From Phycisphaerae bacterium (GTDB taxonomy: Bacteria; Planctomycetota; Phycisphaerae; Phycisphaerales; UBA1924), in assembly GCA_030432255.1 (NCBI GenBank), contig JAUIHS010000009.1, positions 62,001-126,000 on the forward strand: a DNA stretch of 64,000 nucleotides, given 5' to 3'. The translations under genes were made by a program, and so were the position numbers. Below the pieces are notes generated by a model. That model did not search any database. It was given only the letters and a program-made list of their open reading frames with translations, and had not been told where the DNA came from. Of this stretch, positions 25,343 to 34,714 are shown one piece after another (the first letter of the stretch is position 1; every line of letters starts with the position of its first letter).

Positions 25343-25788
25343 ATGAAGAACGCAAACAGCACGATGGCCTCGACCCGGAACTGGCGTCCATTTCCGATGC
25401 GCTTGATGAACTCGGCCGCGTGGAGAGGCGCGCGGCGCCGGGCGGACTGGAGAGTCGGATCTTCGAACATACTCGTCCCACGGCGCCTGCGTCCGGAGGC
25501 GTGCTGGCCCGCATCGGCCCCGGCTGGCGGCTCGCCGCGGCGGTGGGAATCGGCGCGATCGCGGTAGCCGCGACGTGGTACGCGGTGCAACGAGGTTCGC
25601 CATCCGCACCGGGTCCGTCGTCGGACTTCGACATGGTGGCGTTCGAGGCGGAGTTTGAGACATGGCTGGCTGAACTGGAAGAGCCGATGGACGACATCGA
25701 ATCGGTGGATTCGGGCTTCTCGACCGTGGAAGCAGCGTACGAGAACTTCTGGACTGACCCCCTGGCCCTTGGCGAGGAGTCCCTGTGA
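25339..25788 (+). CDS. Putative anti-sigma factor (single-span membrane protein)
   Basis: 149 residues: a cytoplasmic N-terminal region of about 60, one membrane helix at 63-83 and an acidic extracytoplasmic tail. The helix-rich N-terminus (ELASISDALDELGRVERRAAPGGLESRI) and the position directly after an ECF sigma gene, overlapping by ATGA, are typical of anti-sigma factors. The HxxxCxxC zinc motif of the ZAS class is absent. The role is inferred from context. Confidence 0.6.
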   Translation: MNEERKQHDGLDPELASISDALDELGRVERRAAPGGLESRIFEHTRPTAPASGGVLARIGPGWRLAAAVGIGAIAVAATWYAVQRGSPSAPGPSSDFDMVAFEAEFETWLAELEEPMDDIESVDSGFSTVEAAYENFWTDPLALGEESL

Positions 25789-26627
25789 TGCGAACGCGAA
25801 TCATGATCATCCTGGTGTGTCTCCTCTCGGCCGGTGGCCTGGTGACTGCGCAGCAGGGCGGCCCCGGCGCGTCTGACCGCCGTCCCGGCAACGATCGATT
25901 TGATCGGCCCGGAGATCGGCCGGGCATCGGCGAGGACCGACGCGAGGACATCGCGCGGCGGCTCCGCGATCACCTCGAACGGATCCGGAAGCAGGAAGAG
26001 GCGCTGGCCAGGCTGATCGAGCGCGTGGAGGGTGATGAGCCGCTCCCCGAGATCCTCCGGGAGATCCCGGAGCAGTTCCGCGAGCATGGTCTTGCGGGGA
26101 CTGAAAGCCGAGGGGCACGGCGCGGCTTCGGGCGCCCGGGTCCCGAGGGGGCGGGCCCGATGGACCGTCGTCCCGACCCCGAGCGCATTCTGCAGGCGAT
26201 TGAGAAGATTGATCCGGAGATGCATGAGAAGCTTGTGGCGCTTCGTGATCGGGATCCGAAGCTTCTTCGCGAGTTTCTCGATCGCCATCGCGAGCGTCTG
26301 GCTCCCATGGTTCTCGACAACCCGGACGTCTTCAGAGATCGGGCCAGGGCTCGGCAGCTGGACCGAGGCATTCGGCGTGCGGCCCGCACCGGTGATCGGG
26401 ATCGGGTGCGGGAACTGGTCGAAGAACTGTTCGAGGTCCGGGTCAAGCAGATGAGCGGTGAGATCGAACTCCTCGCGGGCAGGCTTGAGTCTTTGCGCTC
26501 TCACGCGGCTGGCATCGAGGATGAGCGTGAGTCGTTCATCGCCGAGCGGATCGAGGAGGCCATGTCGGCTCCCGAGGAGGATGAGCGGCGGCCCCATCCC
26601 CAACGGGATCCCGACACACGGCCGTAG
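25785..26627 (+). CDS. Secreted charged helical protein in the sigma-factor operon
   Basis: 280 residues with a signal peptide (cleavage likely after VTA, near residue 22). The mature part is extremely rich in Arg, Glu and Asp with long predicted helices (about 50-85 and 125-260), and ends in a basic, proline-rich tail. The start overlaps the preceding stop (ATGA). The shape is similar to periplasmic envelope-stress sensors or chaperones such as CpxP/Spy, but no LTxxQ motif is seen. It is probably an envelope component controlled with the sigma/anti-sigma pair. Confidence 0.65.
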   Translation: MMRTRIMIILVCLLSAGGLVTAQQGGPGASDRRPGNDRFDRPGDRPGIGEDRREDIARRLRDHLERIRKQEEALARLIERVEGDEPLPEILREIPEQFREHGLAGTESRGARRGFGRPGPEGAGPMDRRPDPERILQAIEKIDPEMHEKLVALRDRDPKLLREFLDRHRERLAPMVLDNPDVFRDRARARQLDRGIRRAARTGDRDRVRELVEELFEVRVKQMSGEIELLAGRLESLRSHAAGIEDERESFIAERIEEAMSAPEEDERRPHPQRDPDTRP

Positions 26628-26636
26628 GGTGCCCGC

Positions 26637-26648
26637 TATGCTGACCGA
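26637..26648 (+). promoter_or_regulatory. -10 hexamer of a putative leaderless promoter (importer operon)
   Basis: TATGCT (26637-26642) is followed by six bases and the ATG at 26649. No Shine-Dalgarno sequence is present. It would start the transporter operon separately from the sigma-factor genes. Confidence 0.5.
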
Positions 26649-28109
26649 ATGAGTGAGCCTTCGGTGCCGGCGATGGCCGGCACGGACTACCATCGCGACC
26701 ATCCGCTGACCCGCTCCCTCGCAGGGATGATCGGCTTCGGCGTGCTGTTGACGCTGGTCCTGCTCTGTCTGCTCACGATTCCGTATACGTTCGGGAAGGG
26801 CCGCGGCGAGTCCCCTCGCTATGACGACCAGCGTCTGTCGGCGTTCATGCTGCCGCCGTCATGGGCGTCTCACACGGAGGACGAGGCACGGCGGCGTTCG
26901 AAGGCGGCGTCGGAGATCGCCTCGGAGCGGATCCTGCTGAGCTATCTTGAGGACAACGGCGTGACTGAGGTGCCGGACGGCGTTGACCTGCCGGCCCCCA
27001 CCGACGCCCAGGTTGCCGACGCGATGCCCTTCTACTGGATGGGCACAGATTCGCTGGGCCGACCGCTGCTGACCCGGTGCCTGGCCGGCGGTGGCATTTC
27101 GATCGGTATCGGCCTGTCAGCGGCGGCGATCAGTGTTTTCATCGGCACGCTCTACGGTGCGCTGGCGGGCTATCTCGGCGGCAAGGCGGATGCGCTGATG
27201 ATGCGAATCGTCGACATCCTCTACGGTCTTCCGTACATCCTGCTCGTGGTACTGCTTGCGGTCGCCGGTGAGGCGGTGCTGGACGAAGTGATTTCGCGAT
27301 CGAGTGCGCGGCGGGCGTTTGCCGAGGAGCAGACGAGCATGGTCGTGGCGTGGCTGGGCACCGAGCGACTCGGCGTCAGCGAGGACGCGATTGCATCCCA
27401 GATTGACCAGGACGCGAGCGAAGTCCGGGCGGGATCTGCAACGATTTCGGAGTGGGCGGCTGACGATGCGGACTTCAGTGAAGTGCTCGCTCAGATTGAG
27501 GCTGCAGCGGTTCCGCTGCTTGAGCGGGAGACGACGGCGTCGGGTCGAGCGGCGGTGCTTGAGAACGTGGCGTCGAACGATGATGGGTTGGCGGCGTGGG
27601 TCAACGTCCGGGCGGACCAGGTGCCGCGGCTGAAGAAGCTGCCCGTGTCGGCGACTCAGCAGAAGCTGTTTGAGGTTGGGATTCTGCTGGTTGCGATTGG
27701 CGGGGTAAGTTGGCTGACGATGGCTCGTGTGATTCGTGGGCAGGTTCTGAGCCTGAAGGCGCAGCCGTTCATGGAGGCGGCGCGAGCGATCGGGGTGCCG
27801 GTCCAGCGTCAGTTTGCGCAGCACCTGCTTCCGAATCTTCTGGGCCCGATCATTGTGTATACGACGCTGACGGTCCCGCAGGCGATTCTGCAGGAATCGT
27901 TCCTGAGCTTCCTGGGGATCGGTGTTCGTCCGCCGCTGCCGAGTTGGGGGAATCTGGCGGCGGAGGGTCTGATCCAGCTGAATCCGGTGGTTGTTCGCTG
28001 GTGGCTGATTCTGTTTCCGTGCCTGTTACTGGGCGCGACGTTGCTGGCCCTGAATTTCGTCGGCGAGGGCCTGCGGGAAGCGTTTGATCCCAAACGTGCG
28101 AAGAAGTAG
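26649..28109 (+). CDS. Peptide/nickel-type ABC permease (DppC/OppC-like) with extracytoplasmic insertion
   Basis: 486 residues against about 300 for typical DppC. Membrane helices: about 25-46, 147-172, 187-207, 340-360 and further C-terminal ones. The family motif GTDSLGRPLLTR (about 132-143) and the ATPase-coupling EAA loop (EAARAIGVPVQRQF, about 376-389) are intact. An extra segment at about 208-338 sits between the third and fourth helices, on the outer face by topology, and is acidic and helical. It is the first gene of the importer cluster; the solute-binding protein follows after 98 bases. Confidence 0.88.
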   Translation: MSEPSVPAMAGTDYHRDHPLTRSLAGMIGFGVLLTLVLLCLLTIPYTFGKGRGESPRYDDQRLSAFMLPPSWASHTEDEARRRSKAASEIASERILLSYLEDNGVTEVPDGVDLPAPTDAQVADAMPFYWMGTDSLGRPLLTRCLAGGGISIGIGLSAAAISVFIGTLYGALAGYLGGKADALMMRIVDILYGLPYILLVVLLAVAGEAVLDEVISRSSARRAFAEEQTSMVVAWLGTERLGVSEDAIASQIDQDASEVRAGSATISEWAADDADFSEVLAQIEAAAVPLLERETTASGRAAVLENVASNDDGLAAWVNVRADQVPRLKKLPVSATQQKLFEVGILLVAIGGVSWLTMARVIRGQVLSLKAQPFMEAARAIGVPVQRQFAQHLLPNLLGPIIVYTTLTVPQAILQESFLSFLGIGVRPPLPSWGNLAAEGLIQLNPVVVRWWLILFPCLLLGATLLALNFVGEGLREAFDPKRAKK

Positions 28110-28136
28110 CCTGACGAGCTGTCACGCTCCGGCGGG

Positions 28137-28159
28137 GTGCTGCATGTGAGTTGCAGCAC
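28137..28159 (+). other. Intercistronic stem-loop before the solute-binding protein gene
   Basis: GTGCTGCA (28137-28144) pairs perfectly with TGCAGCAC (28152-28159) around a 7-base loop. No T-run follows, so it is more likely an mRNA-stability element than a full terminator. Confidence 0.5.
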
Positions 28160-28207
28160 GATCGTCCCCGGTAGCAGCAGCCGAGAATCGAGGAAGGCAA
28201 GTACGCC

Positions 28208-30202
28208 ATGCAGAATCGTTTTGGTCTGAAAGACTTCGTGTTGATGGCCCTGGTCATCATCGTCGGCACCATTTCGCTGTTGTCGATGATGCAGGCGGAT
28301 CGGCACTGGAAGGAGATGTTCATCACGAAGGATGATCTCCAGACGATCAAGACCCAGACAGGTGACATCCGGCGTGACATGAGTAACACCGCCGTGGAGT
28401 TGAACGAGCAGCTTGCGAAGCAGGCCGCCCGCCTGGAGCAGCAGCAGACGCTGATTGCAGACCTGTCGGCTCGTATCCAGTCGGGTTCCATCTCCATCGT
28501 GGGCGGTGGCGAGGGCGGTTCGACGGGGCTCCCGGTCCAGGACGAGCTTGAAGTCCTGGCGGACTGGACCCGCTCGGGCGTCGAGGTCGTCGAGTTGCCG
28601 CAGGTGGCATTCAAGAGTGACCCGACTCAGTTCGAGGACTTCCAGCGAGGCGGCGAGTTCACGGAAATCTTCGAGGCCCAGCTTCCGAAGATCACGCCGT
28701 ACCTCTACTCGGACGTCTATGGCCGGCGCATCACGGACATTGTGCTCCAGAGCCTCGCGGACTTCGACCCGGTCAACCTCGGGGAGTGGCGTGGCAAGCT
28801 CGCGGATGCCTACCAGTATGACCCCAACGGTCTCTGGGTTCGCGCCCACATCAACCCACGAGCCCGCTTCAGCGATGGCAAGCAGGTGACGGCGGAGGAC
28901 GTGCGCTGGACGTACGACGACTTCCTCTTCAACCCGGAGATCGAGGCGGAGCGTTTCCGCAGCGTCTACAACGTCATCTCCGGCGTGAAGGTGATTGACA
29001 AGCTGACCGTCGAGTTCCACTTCGATGAACCGATGTTCAAGAACCTTGAGTCGGCGTTCCTCATGCCGATCGTCCCGAAGCACTTCTACTCGCGCTTCAC
29101 GCCGAGTCAGCTCAACAGTGCGACCGGCCTGCTGATGGGCTCCGGTCCGTATCGCGTGGAGAACCTGAACCCCAACAACCAGTGGGCGCCGCCGAACGAT
29201 GTCATCCTCGTGCGCAACGAGAACTTCTGGATGGACGACCAGCCCCCCATCGAGCGCCTGCGGTTCCGTGCCATCTCGGACAACCTGGCCCGCCTCACGT
29301 CCTTCGAGAATGGCGAGGGCGACATGATGCGCGGCACGTATGAACAGTTCGAAGACAAGGCCAACGACCCGAGCTTCCTTGAGGAAAACGATGCGCATCA
29401 GTGGACCAACATGCGGTCCGGCTACAGTTTCATCGCGTGGAACTGCGGCGACCGCAACGGGCGACTGACGCCCTTCGCGGACAAGCGCGTCCGCCGCGCG
29501 ATGACGCACCTGCTGGACCGCAACCGCATGCGGCGCGACTTCTTCAAGGGTCTGGGTCGGGTCTGCACGGGGCCGTTCAGCCCGGCGACGCCGCAGTCGA
29601 ACCCCAACATCAAGCCGTGGGAACAGGACATTGACCTGGCCCGCGACCTGCTCAAGCAGGCGGGCTGGATCGATCGTGACGGCGACCAGAAGCTTGAGAA
29701 CGAGCGTGGTGATGAGTTCACGTTCGAGTTCACCTACTCGACGGGCAGTTCCACTGCGGGTCTGACCGCGAAGTATCTGCGTGACATGTGCGCCGAGGTG
29801 GGCATCACCTGCAGCGAGCGCAAGGTGGACTGGTCGATCTACCAGCAGTTGCTCGACAACCGCGACTTCGATGCGATCACGATGGCGTGGTCGGCTTCCG
29901 TCCCCGAGGGTGATCCCAACCAGTTGTGGCATTCGAGTTCGATCAGGAACCAGGGCGACAACTTCGCCCAGTGGAACAACCCCGAAGCGGACCGCCTGAT
30001 CGAGGCGGGGCGTCGGGAGCTGGACTTCGACAAGCGCATGGCGATCTGGCATGAGTTCCACGCCCTGATTCACGAAGAGCAGCCCTACACCTTCATGATC
30101 AACCCGCCCTGGATTCGTTTCGTCAAGAACCGTGTCGGGAACTTCCACCCGTACCCGAAGGGCCTCTACAAGGATGAGATGTACATCAAGAGCGCGATGT
30201 AG
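28208..30202 (+). CDS. Extracellular solute-binding protein, family 5, membrane-anchored
   Basis: A 664-residue peptide/nickel-type binding protein. Instead of a lipobox it has an N-terminal membrane helix (about 9-27) with no obvious cleavage site, then a coiled coil (about 45-90, QLAKQAARLEQQQTLIADL) and a Gly-rich linker before the binding domain (about 110-664). Family 5 features include WVRAHINPRARFSDGKQVTAEDV, GSGPYRVE and RRAMTHLLDRNRMR. It delivers its ligand to the permeases encoded beside it. The stalk would hold the protein away from the membrane, which is unusual for this family. Confidence 0.88.
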   Translation: MQNRFGLKDFVLMALVIIVGTISLLSMMQADRHWKEMFITKDDLQTIKTQTGDIRRDMSNTAVELNEQLAKQAARLEQQQTLIADLSARIQSGSISIVGGGEGGSTGLPVQDELEVLADWTRSGVEVVELPQVAFKSDPTQFEDFQRGGEFTEIFEAQLPKITPYLYSDVYGRRITDIVLQSLADFDPVNLGEWRGKLADAYQYDPNGLWVRAHINPRARFSDGKQVTAEDVRWTYDDFLFNPEIEAERFRSVYNVISGVKVIDKLTVEFHFDEPMFKNLESAFLMPIVPKHFYSRFTPSQLNSATGLLMGSGPYRVENLNPNNQWAPPNDVILVRNENFWMDDQPPIERLRFRAISDNLARLTSFENGEGDMMRGTYEQFEDKANDPSFLEENDAHQWTNMRSGYSFIAWNCGDRNGRLTPFADKRVRRAMTHLLDRNRMRRDFFKGLGRVCTGPFSPATPQSNPNIKPWEQDIDLARDLLKQAGWIDRDGDQKLENERGDEFTFEFTYSTGSSTAGLTAKYLRDMCAEVGITCSERKVDWSIYQQLLDNRDFDAITMAWSASVPEGDPNQLWHSSSIRNQGDNFAQWNNPEADRLIEAGRRELDFDKRMAIWHEFHALIHEEQPYTFMINPPWIRFVKNRVGNFHPYPKGLYKDEMYIKSAM

Positions 30203-30247
30203 TCCGTATTCTCGCCCTGTCTCCCTTCGATGGATTGACGACGAACC

Positions 30248-31831
30248 ATGATCAGCTACATCACCCGCCGCCTGTTCCTCATGATCCCGACCCTGATCGG
30301 GATCACATTTCTGGTTTTCCTGATTGTCGCCATGAGCCCCGGCGGTATCGGAGCGGCGCTCAAGGGTTCCGCGGGCGCTGTTGAATCGGATGCGGGTGCC
30401 AACGCCCGCGCCGTTCAGGAAGCGTACCTCGAAGATCGCTACGGCCTCGATGACCCGGTGATCGTGCAGTACGGTCGCTGGCTCGCACGTATCTTCCCCG
30501 TGCAGTTCGGGACCCGCGACCAGCGTGATCCGACGGGCGAGGTCATCCGCTATCCCAAGGATCTCAAGGTGCCGGTCCTGGCCGGTGAGTGGTACGGGAG
30601 CGAGGCGGATCTCGAACTCCCCGACCGCATGCCCGACTACATCTTCGACCACACGTGGGATGAGATCCACGCCGCCGGTGAGGAAGAACAGGAGGCGATG
30701 CGGGAGTCGAGAAACCTCGCGTACCGCGCCGCCGCCAACGAGTATGCCGGCGCCCGTGCCGCGTACATCACCGCGCGCACCAACATCGAGCAGACCCTCG
30801 TCGAGTACGCGAATGCGGAAGGCCTCAAGAAGGCGGTCACCAAGGACAACAAGCCTCGACCGGGCGTCCTCCGACGGACCGGCATCAACACGCAGAATGA
30901 GTTCTACGAGAAGGTGCAGTCGGATGGAGCCGAAGCCATCCGGGCCCTGCAGGAGGCCCGCATCGCGCGGGAGCGCGTCGGCGCCATCTACCGTGCCAAG
31001 CCGTATCCCGAAGTCGGCCTCGCTCTCGGGCCGGTGGCCATTGTGCCGCCCGACTTCGGCCGGTCGTTCACACGCGGCCAACCGGTCTTCAAACTGATCG
31101 GTGAAGCGCTGCCGCGAACGCTCCTTCTGAACCTGATTGCCATCCCGATCATCTACTTCATCGCGATTCCGTCCGGCATGCTCGCAGCGACGCGTCAGGG
31201 CACTTGGATTGACGTCGGTTCGGGTGCGCTCTTTGTTGCCCTGTGGTCCATCCCGATCGTGTGGGCGGGTGTGCTGGCCTTGGGCTACCTGGCGCACAAG
31301 GACTACCTGGGCGCGTTCCCCGTAAGCCAGTTGCACGCCCCGGAGGCGAACTCGTTCACGTTTCTGCCGTCCGTTGATGCCAACGGCAACTGGAGCCGGG
31401 GCTACGCGCTGGACACGCTGTGGCACGTCTGCCTGCCGGTTGCCTGCCTTGTCTATGGCGGCTTCGCGGTACTCTCGAAGCAGACTCGTGCCGCGATGCT
31501 GGACAACTTCAATGCCGATTATGTCCGGACCGCCAAGGCGAAGGGCGTGGCCGGGCGTGACATTGTCTACAAGCATGTCTTCCGCAACAGCCTCCTCCCG
31601 CTGATCACGATGTTCGCATCCCTCTTCCCCGCCCTGCTGAGCGGCTCGGTTGTGATCGAGCGCATCTTCACGGTGCAGGGGATGGGGCACCTGATCATCG
31701 AAGCGATCAATCTCCGGGACCGTGAACTTCTACTCGCCAACGTACTCATGATCAGTACCGTGAATCTCATTGCGTTGCTGATCGCCGACATTCTCTACGC
31801 GCTCGCGGATCCGCGCATCACGTACGACTGA
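30248..31831 (+). CDS. Peptide/nickel-type ABC permease (DppB/OppB-like) with extracytoplasmic insertion
   Basis: 527 residues against about 310-340 for typical DppB. The first helix is at 9-29. The conserved YGLDDPVIVQY (65-75) is split from the normally adjacent PDFGRSF (268-274) by an insertion of about 180 charged, helical residues. The normal core follows: LPRTLLLNLIAIP, five more helices and the EAA loop (VRTAKAKGVAGRDIVYKH). By topology the insertion is extracytoplasmic. It lies between the binding protein and a second DppC-like permease. Confidence 0.88.
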   Translation: MISYITRRLFLMIPTLIGITFLVFLIVAMSPGGIGAALKGSAGAVESDAGANARAVQEAYLEDRYGLDDPVIVQYGRWLARIFPVQFGTRDQRDPTGEVIRYPKDLKVPVLAGEWYGSEADLELPDRMPDYIFDHTWDEIHAAGEEEQEAMRESRNLAYRAAANEYAGARAAYITARTNIEQTLVEYANAEGLKKAVTKDNKPRPGVLRRTGINTQNEFYEKVQSDGAEAIRALQEARIARERVGAIYRAKPYPEVGLALGPVAIVPPDFGRSFTRGQPVFKLIGEALPRTLLLNLIAIPIIYFIAIPSGMLAATRQGTWIDVGSGALFVALWSIPIVWAGVLALGYLAHKDYLGAFPVSQLHAPEANSFTFLPSVDANGNWSRGYALDTLWHVCLPVACLVYGGFAVLSKQTRAAMLDNFNADYVRTAKAKGVAGRDIVYKHVFRNSLLPLITMFASLFPALLSGSVVIERIFTVQGMGHLIIEAINLRDRELLLANVLMISTVNLIALLIADILYALADPRITYD

Positions 31832-31859
31832 TTCCCAGCCCCGGAGTGGCCTGCCAGGC

Positions 31860-33551
31860 ATGAACGCCAAGACGAAGTCCAACGAAGAAGCGATCACCGG
31901 CATCCAGGCGATGCAGGGCGAAGGTGTGCACCAGTCCCTCGGTTTCTGGGCGGATGCATGGTCCCAGGTCATCAAGCGCCCCGGCGCCGTGTACGGCCTG
32001 GTCTGGATCGGCATTGTCGGTTTCTTCGCGGTCTTCGCACCGCTGCTTGCCAGCGGTCACCCCCTCGTCTTCCGGGTCACCGATGACGACGGCACCGTGA
32101 CCACCACCTACCCGATCTTCACCTACCTCAGTTCGGCGGACTGGCTGCTGCTGCTTGGCACGGTCATCGGGATGGCCTGGGTGCTGCTTCCATTGCGGCG
32201 ATCCCGGTGGTCCCGGGTGGGGAACATGATCTGGGCGGGCACGCAGGCCGCGCTGATCTCCGTGACCGTGCTGATCGTCGCCGGCCTGACCGGGCGTCGC
32301 GATGCTCCGGACTGGGTGCGTTCCATGGAACAGTGGCCGCACTTTGTCGTCACCGCAACAGCCGTCATTTCCCTTATCTTCACCATCATCTTCGCGGCGC
32401 TGCCGGCGGTGCACGGCTTGACGCGTCGCATCACGCTGGCGGTCATCACCGGTGGGATCGCCTGGGCGGTTGCCGCCGGAACATGGTCGCAGCCGCCTGA
32501 GACGTGGTCCTATGCGCGTGACATTTACGCGGGGAAGGCGGAAGCGATCTTCACGGTCGTGCCGTGGTCGCCGCAGCAGAACCTGAATGACCGCGACAAC
32601 AAACTTGCCCCTCCCGGCGCGCGGAGCAACGACTCACTCGCCCGAGCGGTCACGGTCGAAGCCACCATGATCATCGACCGCGACCCCGCCACGCCCCTCC
32701 AGAAGACGGACATCACGGCAGCGATCAATCGCCTTCCGCTGGCGGCGGAGGACATCGAACGACTTCAGACCGTATGGGCCGGTATCAAGGATCAGGATCC
32801 GCTGTACCGCGCCGACATCGAGGCGGCCCTGGCGCCCGAGTTGAAGAAGATCGGGGGTCATCCCTTCTACCTGGGCACGGATTCGAGTGGCCAGGACGTG
32901 ATGAGCCAGATGCTGCACGCATCCCGGCTTGCGATTTCGATCGGCCTGGTCTCGACCGGCATCGCGGTGATCATCGGTGTCAGTATCGGAGCCATCATGG
33001 GCTACTTCGGTGGCCTCATCGACCTGGTGCTGTATCGCATCGTCGAGGTCTTCATGGCGGTGCCGGTGCTCTTCCTGCTGATCGTGGCCGCGGGTGTCTT
33101 GCCGCCGGAGATGCGAAGTACGTACGTGATGATGGCGATCATCGGAGTGTTCACGTGGCATGGTGCTGCGCGCTTCACCCGTGCTGAGTTCCTCAAGCTT
33201 CGCAACCAGGACTTTGTGCAGTCGGCGCGGGCCGTCGGTCTTCCGCTGCCTTCGATCCTGTTCCGGCACATGCTTCCCAACGGCGTCGCCCCGGTGCTCG
33301 TCGATGCCTCGTTCCTGATCGCCGGTGCCATCCTGTTCGAGACGATCCTGAGCTATCTCGGTCTGGGCCCGCCCGACCAGGCTTCGTGGGGTCGCCTGCT
33401 GGCGGATGCGACCAGTGACAGCGGCGACTTCAAGTGGTGGCTGGCCATCTTCCCCGGCCTCGTCATCTTCCTGACCGTGCTCGCCTACAACCTCATCGGC
33501 GAGGCATTCCAGATGGCGATTGATCCCAAGCTCCGCAAGGCGCGCGTCTGA
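31860..33551 (+). CDS. Peptide/nickel-type ABC permease (DppC/OppC-like) with extra N-terminal membrane region
   Basis: 563 residues. The usual first helix (about 40-60) is followed by extra hydrophobic segments near 95-112, 120-142, 160-182 and 188-206, then a hydrophilic part (about 210-335). The normal core begins at LGTDSSGQDVMSQM (near 338), with the EAA loop VQSARAVGLPLPSILFRH near 455. It thus has four more helices than a standard DppC. It is 28 bases after the DppB-like gene and 11 bases before the ATPase gene, clearly one operon. Confidence 0.88.
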   Translation: MNAKTKSNEEAITGIQAMQGEGVHQSLGFWADAWSQVIKRPGAVYGLVWIGIVGFFAVFAPLLASGHPLVFRVTDDDGTVTTTYPIFTYLSSADWLLLLGTVIGMAWVLLPLRRSRWSRVGNMIWAGTQAALISVTVLIVAGLTGRRDAPDWVRSMEQWPHFVVTATAVISLIFTIIFAALPAVHGLTRRITLAVITGGIAWAVAAGTWSQPPETWSYARDIYAGKAEAIFTVVPWSPQQNLNDRDNKLAPPGARSNDSLARAVTVEATMIIDRDPATPLQKTDITAAINRLPLAAEDIERLQTVWAGIKDQDPLYRADIEAALAPELKKIGGHPFYLGTDSSGQDVMSQMLHASRLAISIGLVSTGIAVIIGVSIGAIMGYFGGLIDLVLYRIVEVFMAVPVLFLLIVAAGVLPPEMRSTYVMMAIIGVFTWHGAARFTRAEFLKLRNQDFVQSARAVGLPLPSILFRHMLPNGVAPVLVDASFLIAGAILFETILSYLGLGPPDQASWGRLLADATSDSGDFKWWLAIFPGLVIFLTVLAYNLIGEAFQMAIDPKLRKARV

Positions 33552-33562
33552 GAGATTCGTTC

Positions 33563-34705
33563 ATGAACACAGCAACCACAACGCACCCCGACGCCGCATC
33601 AAGGAAGCCGACCGCCGAGGAACCGATCCTGCAGGTCAAGGACCTGGCCGTGTCCTTTGACAACGGCAAGGGGCCGCGGATCCAGGCTGTCGATGGCGTC
33701 CGCATGTCCGTGTATCCCCGGCAGACGCTGGCAGTCGTCGGCGAGTCCGGATGCGGCAAGTCCGTGACGGCCATGTCGGCCCTGCGCCTCGTTCCCACTC
33801 CGCCCGGGCGCTACGACCGGGGCGAACTGCTCTACAACGACGGCCGGAGTGTCGTCAATGTGCTGGAACTCAGCGACAAGCAGATGCAGCGCATCCGGGG
33901 CGACGAGATCGCCATGATCTTCCAGGAGCCGATGACCTCGCTGAACCCGGTCTACACGATCGGTGACCAGATCCTTGAAGCCATCCTGCTGCACCAGCAC
34001 GTCAAGGTGAAGGAGGCCGTGGAGATCGCGGTCAAGGCGATGGATGACGTCGGCATCCCGCAGCCGCGGGAGCGCCTGAAGGCGTATCCCCACCAATTCT
34101 CGGGCGGCATGCGGCAGCGCGTGATGATTGCGATGGCGTTGGCGTGCCAGCCGCGGCTGCTGCTGGCGGACGAACCGACCACCGCGCTGGACGTGACGAT
34201 CCAGGCGCAGATTCTCGAGTTGCTCAACGATCTTCGTCGCACGCGTTCGATGGGCATGATGCTGATCACGCATGACCTCGGCGTGGTGGCGGAGAACGCG
34301 GACGTCATCTGCGTGATGTATGCAGGCCGCGTGGTTGAGTACGCGAACGTCTTCGAGTTGTTCGAAAATCCGCTGCACCCGTATACGCGGGGGCTGTTCG
34401 CTTCGATTCCCAAGATGCACCAGAAGCGGCATCGCCTCGTGACCATTTCGGATGTGGTTGATGACGAGGAGCAGTTCCGCAAACTGCCGGGCGCTGAAGA
34501 TGGCGTGCGGCCGTGGTGGCCGTGGCATGACCCGCCCAAGGATCTGCGATCGCGCGATTATGCTGCGGGCGACTATTATCTCCAGGAAGTCAAGGAAGAT
34601 CACTGGGTGGGTGTCTGGCGGACGGAGGCGGTCTCGGAACACGAGTCGCGCCCGCCGGATCTCACCTACCGCATATCGGATGATCCCACCCGACAGAAGG
34701 AATGA
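33563..34705 (+). CDS. Peptide/nickel-type ABC transporter ATP-binding protein (DppD/OppD-like)
   Basis: 380 residues. Walker A GESGCGKS is at 60-67, the signature FSGGMRQRVMIAMAL near 178-192, Walker B LLLADEP, and the switch His in ITHDLG. The family-specific C-terminal motif NPLHPYTRGLFASIP is present near 270. It normally pairs with a DppF/OppF ATPase; none is encoded here, so it may work as a homodimer or use a partner from elsewhere. A tail of about 90 extra residues follows the oligopeptide motif. Confidence 0.93.
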   Translation: MNTATTTHPDAASRKPTAEEPILQVKDLAVSFDNGKGPRIQAVDGVRMSVYPRQTLAVVGESGCGKSVTAMSALRLVPTPPGRYDRGELLYNDGRSVVNVLELSDKQMQRIRGDEIAMIFQEPMTSLNPVYTIGDQILEAILLHQHVKVKEAVEIAVKAMDDVGIPQPRERLKAYPHQFSGGMRQRVMIAMALACQPRLLLADEPTTALDVTIQAQILELLNDLRRTRSMGMMLITHDLGVVAENADVICVMYAGRVVEYANVFELFENPLHPYTRGLFASIPKMHQKRHRLVTISDVVDDEEQFRKLPGAEDGVRPWWPWHDPPKDLRSRDYAAGDYYLQEVKEDHWVGVWRTEAVSEHESRPPDLTYRISDDPTRQKE

Positions 34706-34714
34706 GCACCGCAC

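Noticed and set aside
27809-31690. A 1293-codon open frame on the minus strand across the importer operon
   Set aside because: It is the reverse-strand shadow of well-supported permease and binding-protein genes. It shows no domain pattern and has the Arg/His/Val-rich composition typical of antisense frames in high-G+C DNA.
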